Positions 23,225 to 34,155 are shown, numbered from the stretch's first letter. The stretch: DNA of 53,900 bases from Nemertoderma westbladi (GCA_032718475.1 JAUCBJ010008310.1:1-53900); one strand, 5' to 3'. Notes: generated from the letters alone by a model not told the origin. Program-made: numbers and translations.

Positions 23225-23385
23225 GTTCTCGAGTTATCACTGTCTTTCCGTCTATCAGTTTGTCCGTCAAAATTTAGAAGACAGACAGACAGGCTGTCAG
23301 ACAGACATATTAGATACAACTAAACATTAAAACTGACATCAGAAATGAAATCACCGACCCCGAAAACCCCCATATTGATAATTTT
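23225..23385 (+). repeat. Dispersed repeat A, copy 1
   Basis: Contains CAGTTCTCGAGTTATC, GTCCGTCAAAAT, GACAGACAGACAGG, AACATTAAAACTGAC and GACCCCGAAAACCCCCATA. The same landmarks occur in inverted order and strand at 53390-53560. Confidence 0.75.
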
Positions 23386-24820
23386 AGTGAGTTGGTATGA
23401 AGCCATAGTGTCAAACATTACTGACCGATTAACAGACTACAGACAGTCAGGTTTGTGCGGGAATGTTCAAATTTTAAAGCAAATTATCTCGAAATTACAT
23501 TTCACGATATTTCCATTTTTCAAAATACTACTCATCAGCCGTTTTTCACCCAAATTCGATAATTTAATGCTCGTTTGAAAGGTTTTTTGAACTTCTTCAA
23601 AAATTATCCAGCACTTTTTTGAAATTTTTTTTTTTTTTCACATTATTGAAAATTTTGAATAATTTTATTAATTTTAATTAATAAATTTAACTAATTTACT
23701 TGAAAATTAATAAGTTAAAAAATCAGCTGGATAATTTTTGTAGAAACGAAGGTGCTGAGTCCCAAAAAGTTGGTTTCAAAAAAATTGGATAAATATTAAT
23801 GGACTAGCAGTGTTTTTAGTGAATATTTAATTCAGCCACTCACCGCTAGAGGCACACAAAAAAATTTCAATTTCAATTTTTGTTGCTCTTTGGCCTTCCC
23901 CACGTTGGCTGAACACAACATAACAGTGATATTGACCTACAACACGAAGTTAGAGCTGTTTAAAAAAACTCTCCTGAGGGGGTACCCCCCCTTAAATTAG
24001 GGTTTGAGCCTGACCAACTAACCCTAACCAAAAAAAAAAATCAAATCCAAGTTAAAGTGCTGGGCTGGCTAGTACTGCAGTATTACTATACTTAAGTCTA
24101 TAAACTATACACTTTTTAAATTTCCCGCTCCATTTTAATTGTTTGTTCAATGTAAATACTGTAGGTGATTGGTGTTGTTTTATGTGTGCATTTTTGAAAG
24201 TTTTTAATATTCTATTTTTATTTAATATTAAACAAGACTTGTAAGAGTGAAAAAAAAAAAATACTTAAGTCTATGGGGAGGGGCGCATTCCGCGCGGGGG
24301 GGGGGGGGGGGGGGAGGGGGGTGCATATTCGCCTAGGACACCCAGACACCCGGTTTTGAATTTTCCTTGTCAGCATGTAGGTGTAGGCTACTCGTAGGCT
24401 ACGCGTAGTGAATGGAATGCAGTTTCACATATAGGTAAAGTTATAGGCAACCAATGAATGAATCGAACTAGAGCCTTTAAAAAAGAGAGGTAGATTCAAA
24501 TATACTCAATCCAACAAACAATATAGAGTTGTTCGGCAGTTTGGAGTGTTACGATAGGGTAGTACAGCAATACAGATGTAATCTATCTAACTTAGGCGAT
24601 GCTATGACAACGGCACCGACGAAGCACATCTCTGCGCCAGCCCCTCCAGCCTATGTAACCCGGCATACATTCATTCCTTTTACCACAAGTCGAAATGCTG
24701 CGTCGAACGTTTTCGGTGAACTTATATATCTTTCAAAAGGACTCGCCTTACTTTATTTACTACAGCTTGATGACGCAAACGTATGAGGCGCCGTTGAAGC
24801 CAAAAGGTTAACACAAATAT
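23386..24820. other. No gene seen; homopolymer-rich
   Basis: AT-rich DNA with A/T runs and a G-run at about 24295-24321 interrupted by one A. An open frame at 24529-24786 has no family similarity. Confidence 0.55.
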
Positions 24821-24821
24821 T

Positions 24822-24930
24822 GAGATTACAAAAAAATAATGAGATTACAAAAATAATATTGAGATTACAAAAAAAAATTAAGATTACAAGAAAACTTGAG
24901 ATTACAAAAAATATTTGAGATTACATAAAA
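24822..24930. repeat. Degenerate tandem repeat GAGATTACAAAAA
   Basis: Six or so copies of GAGATTACAAAAA with variable A-run length and one AAGATTACAAG variant. It ends just before the LINE A 3' microsatellite. Confidence 0.8.
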
Positions 24931-25274
24931 ATTATGTTTTGAATAGATAGATAGATAGATTTATTTATACATTATGTAAAAACAATAACAAATACACCAA
25001 ACAATGTATCGGTATAAAGGTATTGTCCAACATAACATATAGGATTACCCCTAAAGCTTTGCAGCTTATTTCCAAGGGGGTCCTTTATGTTACTTGGTTA
25101 CAAATACAATATTACACTACGCTAACCTAAAACCAATATAAAACGTAATTACACTATGTACATGTACAACTTTACCGAGAGCGTGACAATGCCCGACTCA
25201 ACGATAAAGATGTAATGTACAGAACAATTTATTATAAAACGTATTTACAGCATAAATAGTAAATAATTAATAAA

Positions 25275-27470
25275 CTAATAACTTACTGTAGGACTATTGT
25301 ACCTATTTTTACATTGCACACGGAGATGAGATTTAACTGCAGATTTAAAAGAATGTTGATTATTTAGGTTTTTAATTTCATTAGGCAGAGCGTTCCAATT
25401 TTTTATGCCGTTAAAAAAGAAAGTATCAGATTCAAAGGATTTACAATTCGGGAGGTAGAAGTTTGAAGCACTAGCTCTGGTACTGTAAGAGTGTGTATCG
25501 CGTACTCTGTTGAATTTTTGTTTTAGGTAATTGGGACATTTACCATTATACACTTTATGCACATGGTTAAGGCGTAGCTGCTTAACTCTACTATCTAAGT
25601 TAAGTAGTCCAGATTCAGAAAAGTCATCTGGAGTTAGGTGGTGCCTAGGTTTGTAGTCTTTAATAAATCGTACTACTTTATTCTGAGCTACTTGTAATTT
25701 ACATTTAAGCTGTTTGGTTAAGCCTTCATACCAAGAAGAGCAAGCATAGTCCATGTGACACTGTATTAAAGAAGAGCAAAGTAACTTGCGGGAGTCGGTG
25801 TTTAAACTATTTTTATTTCTGTATAGAAACCTAAGCCTACTGTTAACTTTCGAGAAAATATTTTTCACTGTACTTTCTCCTGATAAGCAGTTATCCAATG
25901 TGGCGCCTAAATATTTAACTTCCTTTTTATTTTCAATCTTATGTCCATTACTAGTGACTTCAAACTTAGTTACCTTCTTCAACTTTCTTTTGGAACCAAA
26001 CAAAATACTTTCAGTTTTACCGTAGTGAATGGATAGCTTATTATCAACCAACCACTCATTACAGGATTCTAGAACTGCACTTAACTTTTGGGAAATATGG
26101 ATAGGATCTTTATGAGAGAAAATAAGAGCACTGTCGTCGGCATATAAAATGAGTTTAAAATCGGGATCTATACTACTTATCATATCATTTACATAGCATA
26201 CAAAAAGTAGAGGACCTAATATACTACCTTGCGGTACACCACAGGTAATCTCTTGTACAGTAGACTGCGATTTGCTAATGACTACAGTTTGACCTCTGTC
26301 TGACAGGTAGGACTTGAACCAGTCTATAGAACCTACACCCATCAGGCCTAACTTACCAAGCAGAATTTCGTGATCTACAGTATCGAAAGCCTTTTGTAGG
26401 TCCAACATTACCATACCAGTATATAAACCCTTTGCGTTATTACATCTAATTGTATCAGTTAAGCTAATAAGGCAGGTGTCTGTAGAATATGATTTACGAA
26501 AACCGGACTGAAGTTCATAGATCAGATTTAGCCTACTAAGATGTACCTCCAGCTGTAGAAAAACAGAACGTTCTAGAATTTTAGATACAATACTTAAGAT
26601 ACTAACAGGTCTGTAATTACAGGGTTCTACTTTACTATTCTTTTTATACAGAGGAACAACCTTAGCTAATTTCAGTTCGTCTGGTACTACATTATCTACG
26701 ATAGAGTAATTAATAATAAAAGTAATAGGCACTTTAAGTACTACAGCACCATCCTTAAGAAAACGGGCAGGTATTAGATCTAGACCGGTACTTTTTGAGG
26801 CTGATAGGCTAAGTAGATTTTTAAAAACGAAATCCTCAGAAACGGGTTTTAAAAATAACTTTTCTGAATTTTGTAACTTTTCTAAATAAAAATTATTTAG
26901 AGTTTCGGACCCTATACTATATTTATTACTTGATAACGGTAATTTCTTAACTAAATTAGAGGCAACATTAGTAAAATAATTATTAAATAAATTACTAACT
27001 AGAGTATGATCATGAATCAGCTCACCGTTATCTTGCAGAACAATATTCGATTTAGATTTAAGGTTTTTATAACCTAAAGATTTTAGGGTAGACCATAGAC
27101 TTTTTGGATTATCTTTATTCTCACTTATTTTGTTGTACAAATATTCAGATTTAGCTTTTTTTATTTCCCGTTGGACAAGGTTTCTATATTTGCAGTAATT
27201 ATTATAATCAGCTAAAACACGGTATTTCCTAAATTTATACAAATAGTTATCTCTTTCTCTGATATTACTAAGAATACCCGAGGTCATCCAGGGCTCAGTG
27301 CGTTGTTTAAGACTAATTTCTTTAATTGGTGCTACAGTATTAAGTGCCTTTAAAAATATATCTTTAAAAACAGTGTACGCAAGGTTAATGTCAGCGGCCT
27401 TAAAACAGGGTTCCCAGTCAGAATTAACTAACAAACTTAAAAAGCGTTCCTTGCTGTAATTTTTCATAGA
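25275..27470 (-). CDS. LINE A reverse transcriptase (C-terminal part of the EN-RT protein)
   Basis: Open for more than 730 codons. Seen in order: [11 protein letters not shown] linker, [38 protein letters not shown] (RT 1-2), [19 protein letters not shown] (motif A), [20 protein letters not shown] (motif B), [12 protein letters not shown] (YADD at 26133-26144), [15 protein letters not shown] (motif D), [11 protein letters not shown] (motif E), and a C-terminal ...[17 protein letters not shown]... block typical of CR1/L2-group LINEs. No RNase H is present. The reading frame continues a few codons past 27471 only because of LINE B sequence. Target-primed reverse transcription is the expected activity. 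Confidence 0.9.
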   Translation of the reverse strand, partial: SMKNYSKERFLSLLVNSDWEPCFKAADINLAYTVFKDIFLKALNTVAPIKEISLKQRTEPWMTSGILSNIRERDNYLYKFRKYRVLADYNNYCKYRNLVQREIKKAKSEYLYNKISENKDNPKSLWSTLKSLGYKNLKSKSNIVLQDNGELIHDHTLVSNLFNNYFTNVASNLVKKLPLSSNKYSIGSETLNNFYLEKLQNSEKLFLKPVSEDFVFKNLLSLSASKSTGLDLIPARFLKDGAVVLKVPITFIINYSIVDNVVPDELKLAKVVPLYKKNSKVEPCNYRPVSILSIVSKILERSVFLQLEVHLSRLNLIYELQSGFRKSYSTDTCLISLTDTIRCNNAKGLYTGMVMLDLQKAFDTVDHEILLGKLGLMGVGSIDWFKSYLSDRGQTVVISKSQSTVQEITCGVPQGSILGPLLFVCYVNDMISSIDPDFKLILYADDSALIFSHKDPIHISQKLSAVLESCNEWLVDNKLSIHYGKTESILFGSKRKLKKVTKFEVTSNGHKIENKKEVKYLGATLDNCLSGESTVKNIFSKVNSRLRFLYRNKNSLNTDSRKLLCSSLIQCHMDYACSSWYEGLTKQLKCKLQVAQNKVVRFIKDYKPRHHLTPDDFSESGLLNLDSRVKQLRLNHVHKVYNGKCPNYLKQKFNRVRDTHSYSTRASASNFYLPNCKSFESDTFFFNGIKNWNALPNEIKNLNNQHSFKSAVKSHLRVQCKNRYNSPTVSY

Positions 27471-27482
27471 CCTAACTGTTAC
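27471..27482. repeat. Target-site duplication of LINE B, left copy
   Basis: CCTAACTGTTAC here and CCTTATTGTTAC at 32847-32858 flank LINE B (10 of 12 identical). Both fall in the same codons of LINE A, at the boundary between the endonuclease and RT parts of its ORF. Confidence 0.75.
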
Positions 27483-27494
27483 CTGGAGAAAAAG

Positions 27495-29044
27495 GTGGAC
27501 GTTACACACAGAGTACATCTAAGGCGCATAGTGGATAACGAGAGGCAGTGGGGACGCCGGAACCTTATCGTAATGAACATTAAAGAATCACGTAACGAGG
27601 ATTTAAAGCAGGTTGCTCATAACTTTTTGAGAAAAGATCTCGGGATCACGGAGCGACTAGGTGTTGATCGTGTTTCGAGGCAAGGTATGTTCAAGCGCGG
27701 TTCCACCCGGCCTATAAAAATTGAATTTACAAATATGACTGACAAATATACAGCATTGGACGCCAAGGACTGAAGGAGCAACTAATTGGCTCAGAGTATC
27801 GAATGGTGGATGATTACCCCCCTGAACTGAGATCACAGAGAGCAATTCTTTTCCGCTTATCCAGACAAGCTAAAGAGATGGGGCTTATTGCACGAGTATC
27901 AGGTAACGTTTTGAAACTGACTAATTTTTCAGTTAGTGGTTGGGACATAATCGATTCTCCTAATATTAATATCAGGACACTGCTCGACAGGCACTCCCCT
28001 GGACGAGCACGGGAGCCATCCCATCCCGATAGGAATCTATACAGGTCGCATGAGCAGGTTTCGAGAGGTCTGGACATCCATCCTAATACGAGATTTCGAT
28101 ACCAGGTAAACCTGCCAACCAGTGGGGGTGAACAACTGGGAAGCAATGAGGTTGAGGAATATGATAGGAGACGAGCGGATGAGAGAAATCCGTGGGAGAC
28201 AGAACGGCGGCAGGAAGAGTGGAAGCGTGGAGAGGAAGAGCGACGGCGGGCGGAGGTACGGAAGCGTGGAGAGGAAGAACGATGGCGGGCGGAGGAACGG
28301 AAGCGTGAAGAGGAAGAGCGACGGCGGGCGGAGGAACGGAAGCGTGGAGAGGAAGAACGATGGCGGGCGGAGGAACGGAAGCGTGAAGAGGAAGAGCGAC
28401 GGTGGGCGGAGGAACAGAAGCGTGGAGAGGAAGAGCGGCGGCGGGCGGAGGAACGGAAGCGAGGAGAGGAAGAGCGACGGCGGGCGGAGGAACTGAAGCG
28501 TAGAGAGGAAGAGCGACGGCGGGCAGAGGAACGGAAGCGTGGAGAGGAGGAGCGACGGCGGGCAGAGGAACGGAAGCGTGGAGAGGAGGAGCGACGGTGG
28601 GCGGAAGAACAGAAGCGTGGAGAGGAAGAGCGACGGCGGGCGGAGGAATGGAAGCGTGGAGAGGAAGAGCGATGGCGGGCGGAGGAACGGAAGCGTGAAG
28701 AGGAAGAGCGACGGCGGGCGGAGGAACGGAAGCGTAGAGAGGAAGAGCGACGGCGGGCGGAGGAACGGAAGCATGGAGAGGAAGAGCGACGGCGGGTGGA
28801 GGGGCCACAATTGGGTTGCCCAGATGCAGCTCAGGCCTCGCCTATTGGTTCTGAGCTGCAGTCAGCCCCAAATCGGGAAGGTATGGCTGAGTTGGTATCA
28901 GACCGAGTGGGGGTTGACTCTGTGGATCCTCAGCACACCCCGGTAATAATTATACAGCGGGGTACAGGCGGAGATGATCAGACTTGGCGAATCCGGGAAA
29001 GTGCGGGGGATTTCCAGCCCGAACAGGAAACTCAAACAGGCTGA
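27495..29044 (+). pseudogene. LINE B ORF1 (RRM + CTD + 15 charged repeats), frameshifted
   Basis: An L1-type ORF1 nucleic-acid-binding protein that would coat the element RNA. The first frame (27495-27773) shows the RRM-like part: GRRNLIVMNIKESRNEDLKQ ... LGVDRVSRQG ... TRPIKIEFTN. A small indel near 27770 moves the frame. The C-terminal domain continues at 27803 with VDDYPPELRSQRAILFRLSR. It is followed by fifteen 13-residue repeats (28214-28798) and a tail overlapping the start of ORF2 by 61 nt. The N-terminal coiled coil is missing because the element is 5'-truncated. Confidence 0.8.
28214..28798 (+). repeat. 39-bp coding minisatellite: 15 units of a charged 13-mer
   Basis: Exactly 585 bp = 15 x 39 bp. 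The peptide unit is EERKRGEEERRRA with substitutions (R/W/Q/L at position 3, G/E/R at position 6, R/W at positions 11 and 12). The length stays a multiple of three and no unit is broken. The Glu/Arg/Lys pattern predicts a long charged single alpha helix or coiled coil. The array is read without stops on the opposite strand too, giving Pro/Leu-rich artefacts. Confidence 0.95.
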
Positions 29045-32000
29045 ACCCAGAACTAAAAGTTGAGCCGCCAAAAGCAGGGACTGATAAAAATATGCTGAAG
29101 GTTGGCTTGCTAAACATAGAAGGTATAAATACGGCGATTGCCGATCCTGACTTCTGTCAAACAATTAAAAAACATGACATTTTCGTTTGTGTGGAAACTT
29201 GGCAGGCCCCAAACAATCCTCGTGATATTGGCATTGGGGGATATAAGGATTTTAGTGTTTGTAGGAAATATAAACATAGATATGCTAAAAGATACAATGG
29301 GGGTGTAACTGTTTATATATCTGAAGCGCTCGGTAATGAAGTTGCGATTCTGAATAACGTGACAAGTGAAGATTTATTATGGCTTAAATTTGTAGGTAAA
29401 CCGAACTCAAGAATACATAAGGATTTAATTATCTGTGCTGCGTATATTCCACCTCATAATTCTCCTAGCTATTTTAATGATTCTGGTTGTTTGTTTGATA
29501 AAATTCTAGAAGGTGTTTCTTTATACCAGAATGTTGATACTACTGATTTTTTAATAGTTGGAGATTTAAATGCAAGAACTGGTGTGCTATTAGATTATGT
29601 CTGTCATGATTCTTTGTTTACTGGTTTTAATGATTTATTACCCGATGAATACGTTTTTGATGATAATGATTGGCCAAATGATACTAAGATCCGTTCCAAT
29701 AGGGATTCGATTACTAACAGACATGGTGAGAAATTGATTTCTCTCTGTCGGTCTAGCAACTTAAAGATATTAAATGGTCGTGTGGGAGCGGATAAGGGTG
29801 TAGGTAACTTTACATATTATAGTGACGGAGGGAGGCATGGGGTTCGTAAGTCTACAATAGATTACTTTTTGGGTAATATTTCAATGATCACGGCCTGCAA
29901 ATATTTTAGTATAGGCGACCCCAACAGTTTATCGCCTCATTGTACCGTATCAGCCGCTTTCAACATTAGTGGCAGTGAATATTTCTGTTGCAGTGAATCT
30001 TATGATAATAGAACCAATGTTACTGCTGGTAAGTTAGCCAATAGCCGAAAATACAAATTTCTGCAAACAAAAAGTGGGGACTTTAGAGATGCATTAAACT
30101 CAGAAGCAACACAGCTGGAATTTGACAAGGTGTTGGACAATGTCTTATGTATGGAACCGCTTACCTGCAGTAAGGTTGATGCTGCCGTAACGGGGTTTAC
30201 CGATATTTTAAGTAATGCAGCCGATATTTATTTTAAAGTTGATAATAATGGTGTTTACCGTGCCTGTAATAATGCCCCTTGGTTTAATGAAAACTGTGCG
30301 GTAGCTAGAGATGCCTTTAGGCAGGCACTGGGAAGCTTTAAGAATAAGGGTGATGCAACGTCGAACGCTGCTATGGTGAAAATGAGGACCCAATACAGGA
30401 AGGTACTTCGTAAAGCTCGTTTTGACTTTAATTGTGGGAGGTCGGACAAGTTGCGGAAATTTAAAATTGTAGACTCAAAAAAATTCTGGAAACTATTAAG
30501 GCAGAGTTGCCAGGGTTCAAGTAGCCCACAGCAATCTCCAATAAGTGCGGAGGTATTTGCGTCCCATTTTAGGGCGCTGAATGAGGAAGGATCGAACTTT
30601 GTGGATATGGACGTTGTTGGGCTGCCTCCTAATAATAATAATAATGACTTTGCTTTAGCCAAACATATTTTTGAAAATTATATCTGTACGCCTTTGGAGG
30701 AGGAGGAGGTTGCCACGACTATCAATAGGTTACGTAGTAATAAAGCACCGGGTTTTGATGGTATTTTAAACGAATTTTTCATAGTGGGGGCGGAAACTTT
30801 AGTCCCAGTTGTTACGAGCATATTTAATGCAGCCCTCCATTGTGGTTATTTCCCAGACAGTTGGACTACTGGTATAATCACACCCATCTACAAAAATAAA
30901 GGTACAAGGTTAGACTCTAACAACTATAGAGGTATAACTTTGTTAAGTGCATTTGGTAAATTATTTACGCTTATATTAAACGGACGACTCCAATGGTGGG
31001 CTGAGGGGTTTGCGATAATAATTGAAGCTCAAGCTGGGTTTCGAGGTGGTCGTTCTACAGTAGATCAGATTTTTATTTTGAAAACAATTATTGATAATTT
31101 TATAGGTAAACGTGTTAAGATTTATTGTGCATTTATTGACCTAAGAAAAGCGTTTGATTGTGTAGATAGAAGTGCTTTATGGGTAAAACTAAGGAGGCTT
31201 GGTTTTTCAGGAAAAGTCTTTAATGTAATAAAAAGTATGTACAGTGCAGTTAAATCACGAGTACGTGTAGATGGGGAACTTTCTGGTGAGTTTATATGTT
31301 GGTTGGGCGTGAGGCAGGGCGAATGTCTTAGTCCATTGTTATTTAATCTATTTTTAAATGATTTAGAATCTGAATTGGCTGCAAATGGTATTCAAGGTAT
31401 CTCAATTGGCACATTTAAACTTTTAATGTTGTTGTATGCCGATGACATTGTGCTGATGGCAAACTCAGTTAATGATTTACAACATGCATTTGATATATTG
31501 GGTAGTTATTGTGATTATTGGTCTCTTACGGTTAACCTTGACAAATCTAACGTTGTTGTATTTAGGAAAGGGGGACAAGTGGCCTCCCATGAAAAATGGA
31601 AATATAAGGGTCATAATGTTAAAGTGGTGGGTGAATATATGTATCTGGGAGTATTATTTACTTGTGGGGGCAGCTTTGCCTGCGCTCAGAAAAATCTGGC
31701 TAACAAAGGGGAAAAAGCTAATTTTTCGTTAACAAAGTATTTGGCTAATTTTCCCACCACGGATTTCATTACGGCTTGTGATTTGTTTAATGCATTAGTT
31801 AAGCCAATTTTGACATATGGTTGCGAAGTTTGGGGTTTTTGTTCATCAGTTGATACAGAACGTGTCTTATTAAAATTCCTAAAGAACCGCCTTGGAGTGA
31901 AGGTAACAACCCCAAACTTCATGGTTTACGGTGTATCTGGCATTTTTCCGCTAGAAATTGAAAGATACTGTAGGATTATAAAGTATTGGTTAAAGTTACT

Positions 32001-32651
32001 AAGGTGCAATGACACTAGATTAGTTAAACAGGCCTATATTTTGCAATTGAACGAACTAAATACTGGTAGAACAGGGGATGGTGGAAATTGGGCTATCTCG
32101 GTGCGTAATTTACTAAATAATCTGGGATTTACTTGGGCGTGGGAAAGACCCGGGGACATATTAAATGAGAGGAAATTCATTCTAAATGTTCGTGAACGAT
32201 TATATGCACAGTTCGTACAGGGTTGGTGGGGTGCCATCGAGCGGTCGCCGAAGTGTATGCTCTATAGCAAAAGGGATTTCAGTTTGGAGAATAACCTATC
32301 TATGTTGAGAGGTCACGCAGGTCTTAGTAGGTTGATTTCCAGGTTCAGGTGTTCGTCACATGCACTTCTGATCGAGAGCGGCCGGTGGTATAAAATACCC
32401 AGGGAATCGAGAATATGCCCGGTTTGTAATAAAAATGATGGGAGGATGAATATCATTTTTTGTTGGTGTGTGATGGTTATCGAGATCTGCGCATGAAGTA
32501 CTTCTCTGGGCGCTACAATGTGAATCCTACTATATTGAAATACCATGAGCTAATGGGGGCAACTACCAGGGAAAAACTACTAAAGTTAGGTCGTTACCTT
32601 AACGAGGCTTTTCGCGTTAGGGAGAACATTATGCAATGTCGTTCCATATAA
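28984..32651 (+). pseudogene. LINE B ORF2 (APE endonuclease + reverse transcriptase), late frameshift
   Basis: One frame is open from 28984 to 32496, then shifts by one base near 32440-32455 and continues in another frame to 32651. Endonuclease motifs: LLNIEGIN, VETWQ, AAYIPPHNSP, LIVGDLNARTG, STIDYFLG; the usual final S-D-H reads LSPHCTV. RT motifs: SNKAPGFDGILNEFF, GIITPIYKNKGTRLDSNNYR, FIDLRKAFDCVDRSALW (A), GVRQGECLSPLLFNLFLND (B), LLYADDIVLMA (YADD 31435-31446), SLTVNLDKSNVVVF (D), MYLGVLF (E). The tail has a CPVC...HFLLVC zinc-knuckle pattern split by the frameshift. Expected role is target cutting and target-primed reverse transcription. Probably inactive as it stands. Confidence 0.88.
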
Positions 32652-32846
32652 TATTCATATCAATTATTTTTGTGGGAATTATACAGTATGTGCTTTCGTC
32701 AGTTTATTTTTCAAACCAAACATTTATTTTTTATATTAGTAGATTTCTTTTGTGTTTATTATTTCCTTATAGTTACTTGTGCAGTTAATTGTGCGGTCAC
32801 TAATAGCCTTAATTGGTTGATGTGCTTATTATACAATTATACAATT
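32652..32846 (+). other. LINE B 3' UTR and tail
   Basis: AT-rich non-coding tail after the ORF2 stop, ending in a short repeat TTATACAATTATACAATT directly against the right target-site duplication. No long poly(A) is present. Confidence 0.7.
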
Positions 32847-32858
32847 CCTTATTGTTAC
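32847..32858. repeat. Target-site duplication of LINE B, right copy
   Basis: CCTTATTGTTAC, partner of 27471-27482. Beyond it the LINE A endonuclease frame resumes on the minus strand. Confidence 0.75.
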
Positions 32859-33575
32859 TGTTTTATGATCCCCGAAAAAAGATTTTTGTGTCTTTCTTGT
32901 GCAAACAACTATAAAATGATCGCTTAGACCTATAGGTAAAACCCCAGATTGAGAAATAATATCGGTATTATTACAAAGGATATGATCTAGTAAAGTAGAA
33001 GTTTTACTGGTAATTCTGGTAGAATCTCGAATAATTTGTTTTAAACCAAACAAATTTAAAATACTTTGGTACTGTTTACAGATGGGGGATGCTTTGTGAT
33101 GGTAACAGATATTAAAATCACCTAAGAAATATATTTCACAGTCTGACCTAAGATTACATAAAATTGTATTTTCAAAATTTTGCAAAAAATCTGATTGTTT
33201 AGGGGGCCGATATAAAGCACCGATTAAAATAGGTTTAGTTTTAGAAAGTAAAAGTTCCACCAGTAAAACTTCGTCACAAGTCTCTAAATCTTCCCTACGA
33301 TTAAAAGCTAAATCACATCGAATGTAAGTACAGACACCACCACCGTGTCTGTCCCTATCCTTACGTAAATCTACGTAATTATCAATATAAATTTCTCCAT
33401 CAGAAACACTATCATCGAGCCAAGTTTCAGAGATTGTTAAAACTGCTGGGTTGGATTTATTGATTAAAATACGAATTTCGGAAAGTTTTGGAAGCAGAGA
33501 TCGTGCGTTTAAGTGCAAAAAATGCAGACCTTTTTTCTTAAAAAAATTAAAAGTTTCACTCTCAGCATCACTCAG
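32859..33575 (-). CDS. LINE A APE-type endonuclease part
   Basis: Minus-strand frame open from 33575. Motifs: LHLNARSLLPKLSEI, ISETWLDDSVSD, GGGVCTYIRCDL, LIGALYRPPKQSD, IYFLGDFNICY, TSTLLDHILCNN and LSDHFIVVC. These are the expected N, E, YRPP, GDFN, D and SDH blocks, with catalytic residues in place. The frame ran directly into the RT frame before LINE B was inserted (…HKTVT at 32860 and …VTVRSMKN at 27470 share the target site). Upstream it overlaps the PHD-finger ORF by 8 nt in a different frame, so the two are either separate ORFs or were uncoupled by a small indel. Confidence 0.88.
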
Positions 33576-34155
33576 TCACTTGGAGTTTGCAGAGGGATGT
33601 GAGAAATGAATCGTCGGTTTCTGATTCTAAAATTGTATCATGAAAGGGAAGTTCGGTAAAAATACAGCTATTGCAGAGAAAACTTGGTTCAAGATTGTTT
33701 CTGGTGGAGAATAAATTACTGCGTTTCCTACGGTAACATTTTAAATGTACAAATGTGTCACAACTCTCGCATTGGACGATCTTACTCCGAGAGTTTGTTC
33801 CTCGTTGACAGACGGGACAGTTGATCTTCGGGGCCCGCGTCCTGCTGGGTCCTGGGTTGGTCTCAATATCCCCAGCCAGAGACAGTAGACAGAGTTTAGC
33901 GATTAGGCCTCTAGATCGTGGAGAGGAGACCCAAGATCTTCTTCCTCGACGAGAGCAGTAGAGGCTAAATCCACTCGTCGACCACATCTCCGTCGATTCG
34001 GCGCGGCAGTTCGAAACGGTAGCGACAGGGTGTTCCGCAAACCAGTCCAATACGGGTATTGGGTGGGTTGCAGGGTTACCCCGCGGATCGGATGGTTCTG
34101 CCACAACGAAACGACCCAGAACGATGAAAACTGTGGAGATTAAGAGCGGGGACAT
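33568..34155 (-). CDS. LINE A first ORF: signal-like N-terminus, 2A-like motif, PHD finger
   Basis: 195 codons, ATG at 34155. Residues 1-19 are hydrophobic (LLISTVFIVLGRFVVA) and resemble a signal peptide. Residues 88-103 read KLCLLSLAGDIETNPGP-like, matching the 2A consensus D-(V/I)-E-x-N-P-G-P, with the skip site between G102 and P103 (33847-33852). Residues 113-164 have PHD spacing: C113-x2-C116-x12-C129-x2-C132-x4-H137-x2-C140-x20-C161-x2-C164. Known: 2A-like motifs at the N-terminus of CR1-like LINE proteins have been reported in sea urchins and other marine invertebrates. Inference: translation would give a ~102-residue leader and a separate PHD protein beginning with proline. Confidence 0.88.
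   Translation of the reverse strand: MSPLLISTVFIVLGRFVVAEPSDPRGNPATHPIPVLDWFAEHPVATVSNCRAESTEMWSTSGFSLYCSRRGRRSWVSSPRSRGLIAKLCLLSLAGDIETNPGPSRTRAPKINCPVCQRGTNSRSKIVQCESCDTFVHLKCYRRKRSNLFSTRNNLEPSFLCNSCIFTELPFHDTILESETDDSFLTSLCKLQVTE
33847..33894 (-). other. 2A-like ribosome-skipping motif
   Basis: Codons for LCLLSLAGDIETNPGP on the minus strand. The leucine-rich lead-in and the DIETNPGP end fit the known 2A consensus at every fixed position. Confidence 0.85.

Larger units (their letters stand above)
27483..32846 (+). mobile_element. LINE B: 5'-truncated two-ORF non-LTR retrotransposon inserted in LINE A
   Basis: 5.36-kb plus-strand insertion bounded by the 12-bp target-site duplication. It starts inside ORF1 (no 5' UTR, no ORF1 start), then has the ORF1 RRM-like and C-terminal domains, a 39-bp repeat array, ORF2 with endonuclease, RT and CCHC-like C-terminus, and ends in a TTATACAATTATACAATT tail. 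ORF1 resembles the L1/Tx1-type 'transposase_22' fold. Clade placement needs an RT phylogeny. There is one frameshift in ORF1 and one near the ORF2 end. Confidence 0.88.

Noticed and set aside
24529-24786. 85-codon open frame as a gene
   Set aside because: No family similarity, no splice or promoter support, low-complexity neighbourhood.
28037-28810. Pro/Leu-rich minus-strand proteins of 240-257 residues
   Set aside because: Antisense shadows of the 39-bp coding repeat of LINE B ORF1.
33847-33894. The 2A-like motif as a sign of a viral insertion
   Set aside because: It lies in frame with a PHD finger ahead of LINE endonuclease and RT; 2A-like motifs are known in CR1-like LINEs, and no viral gene is nearby.
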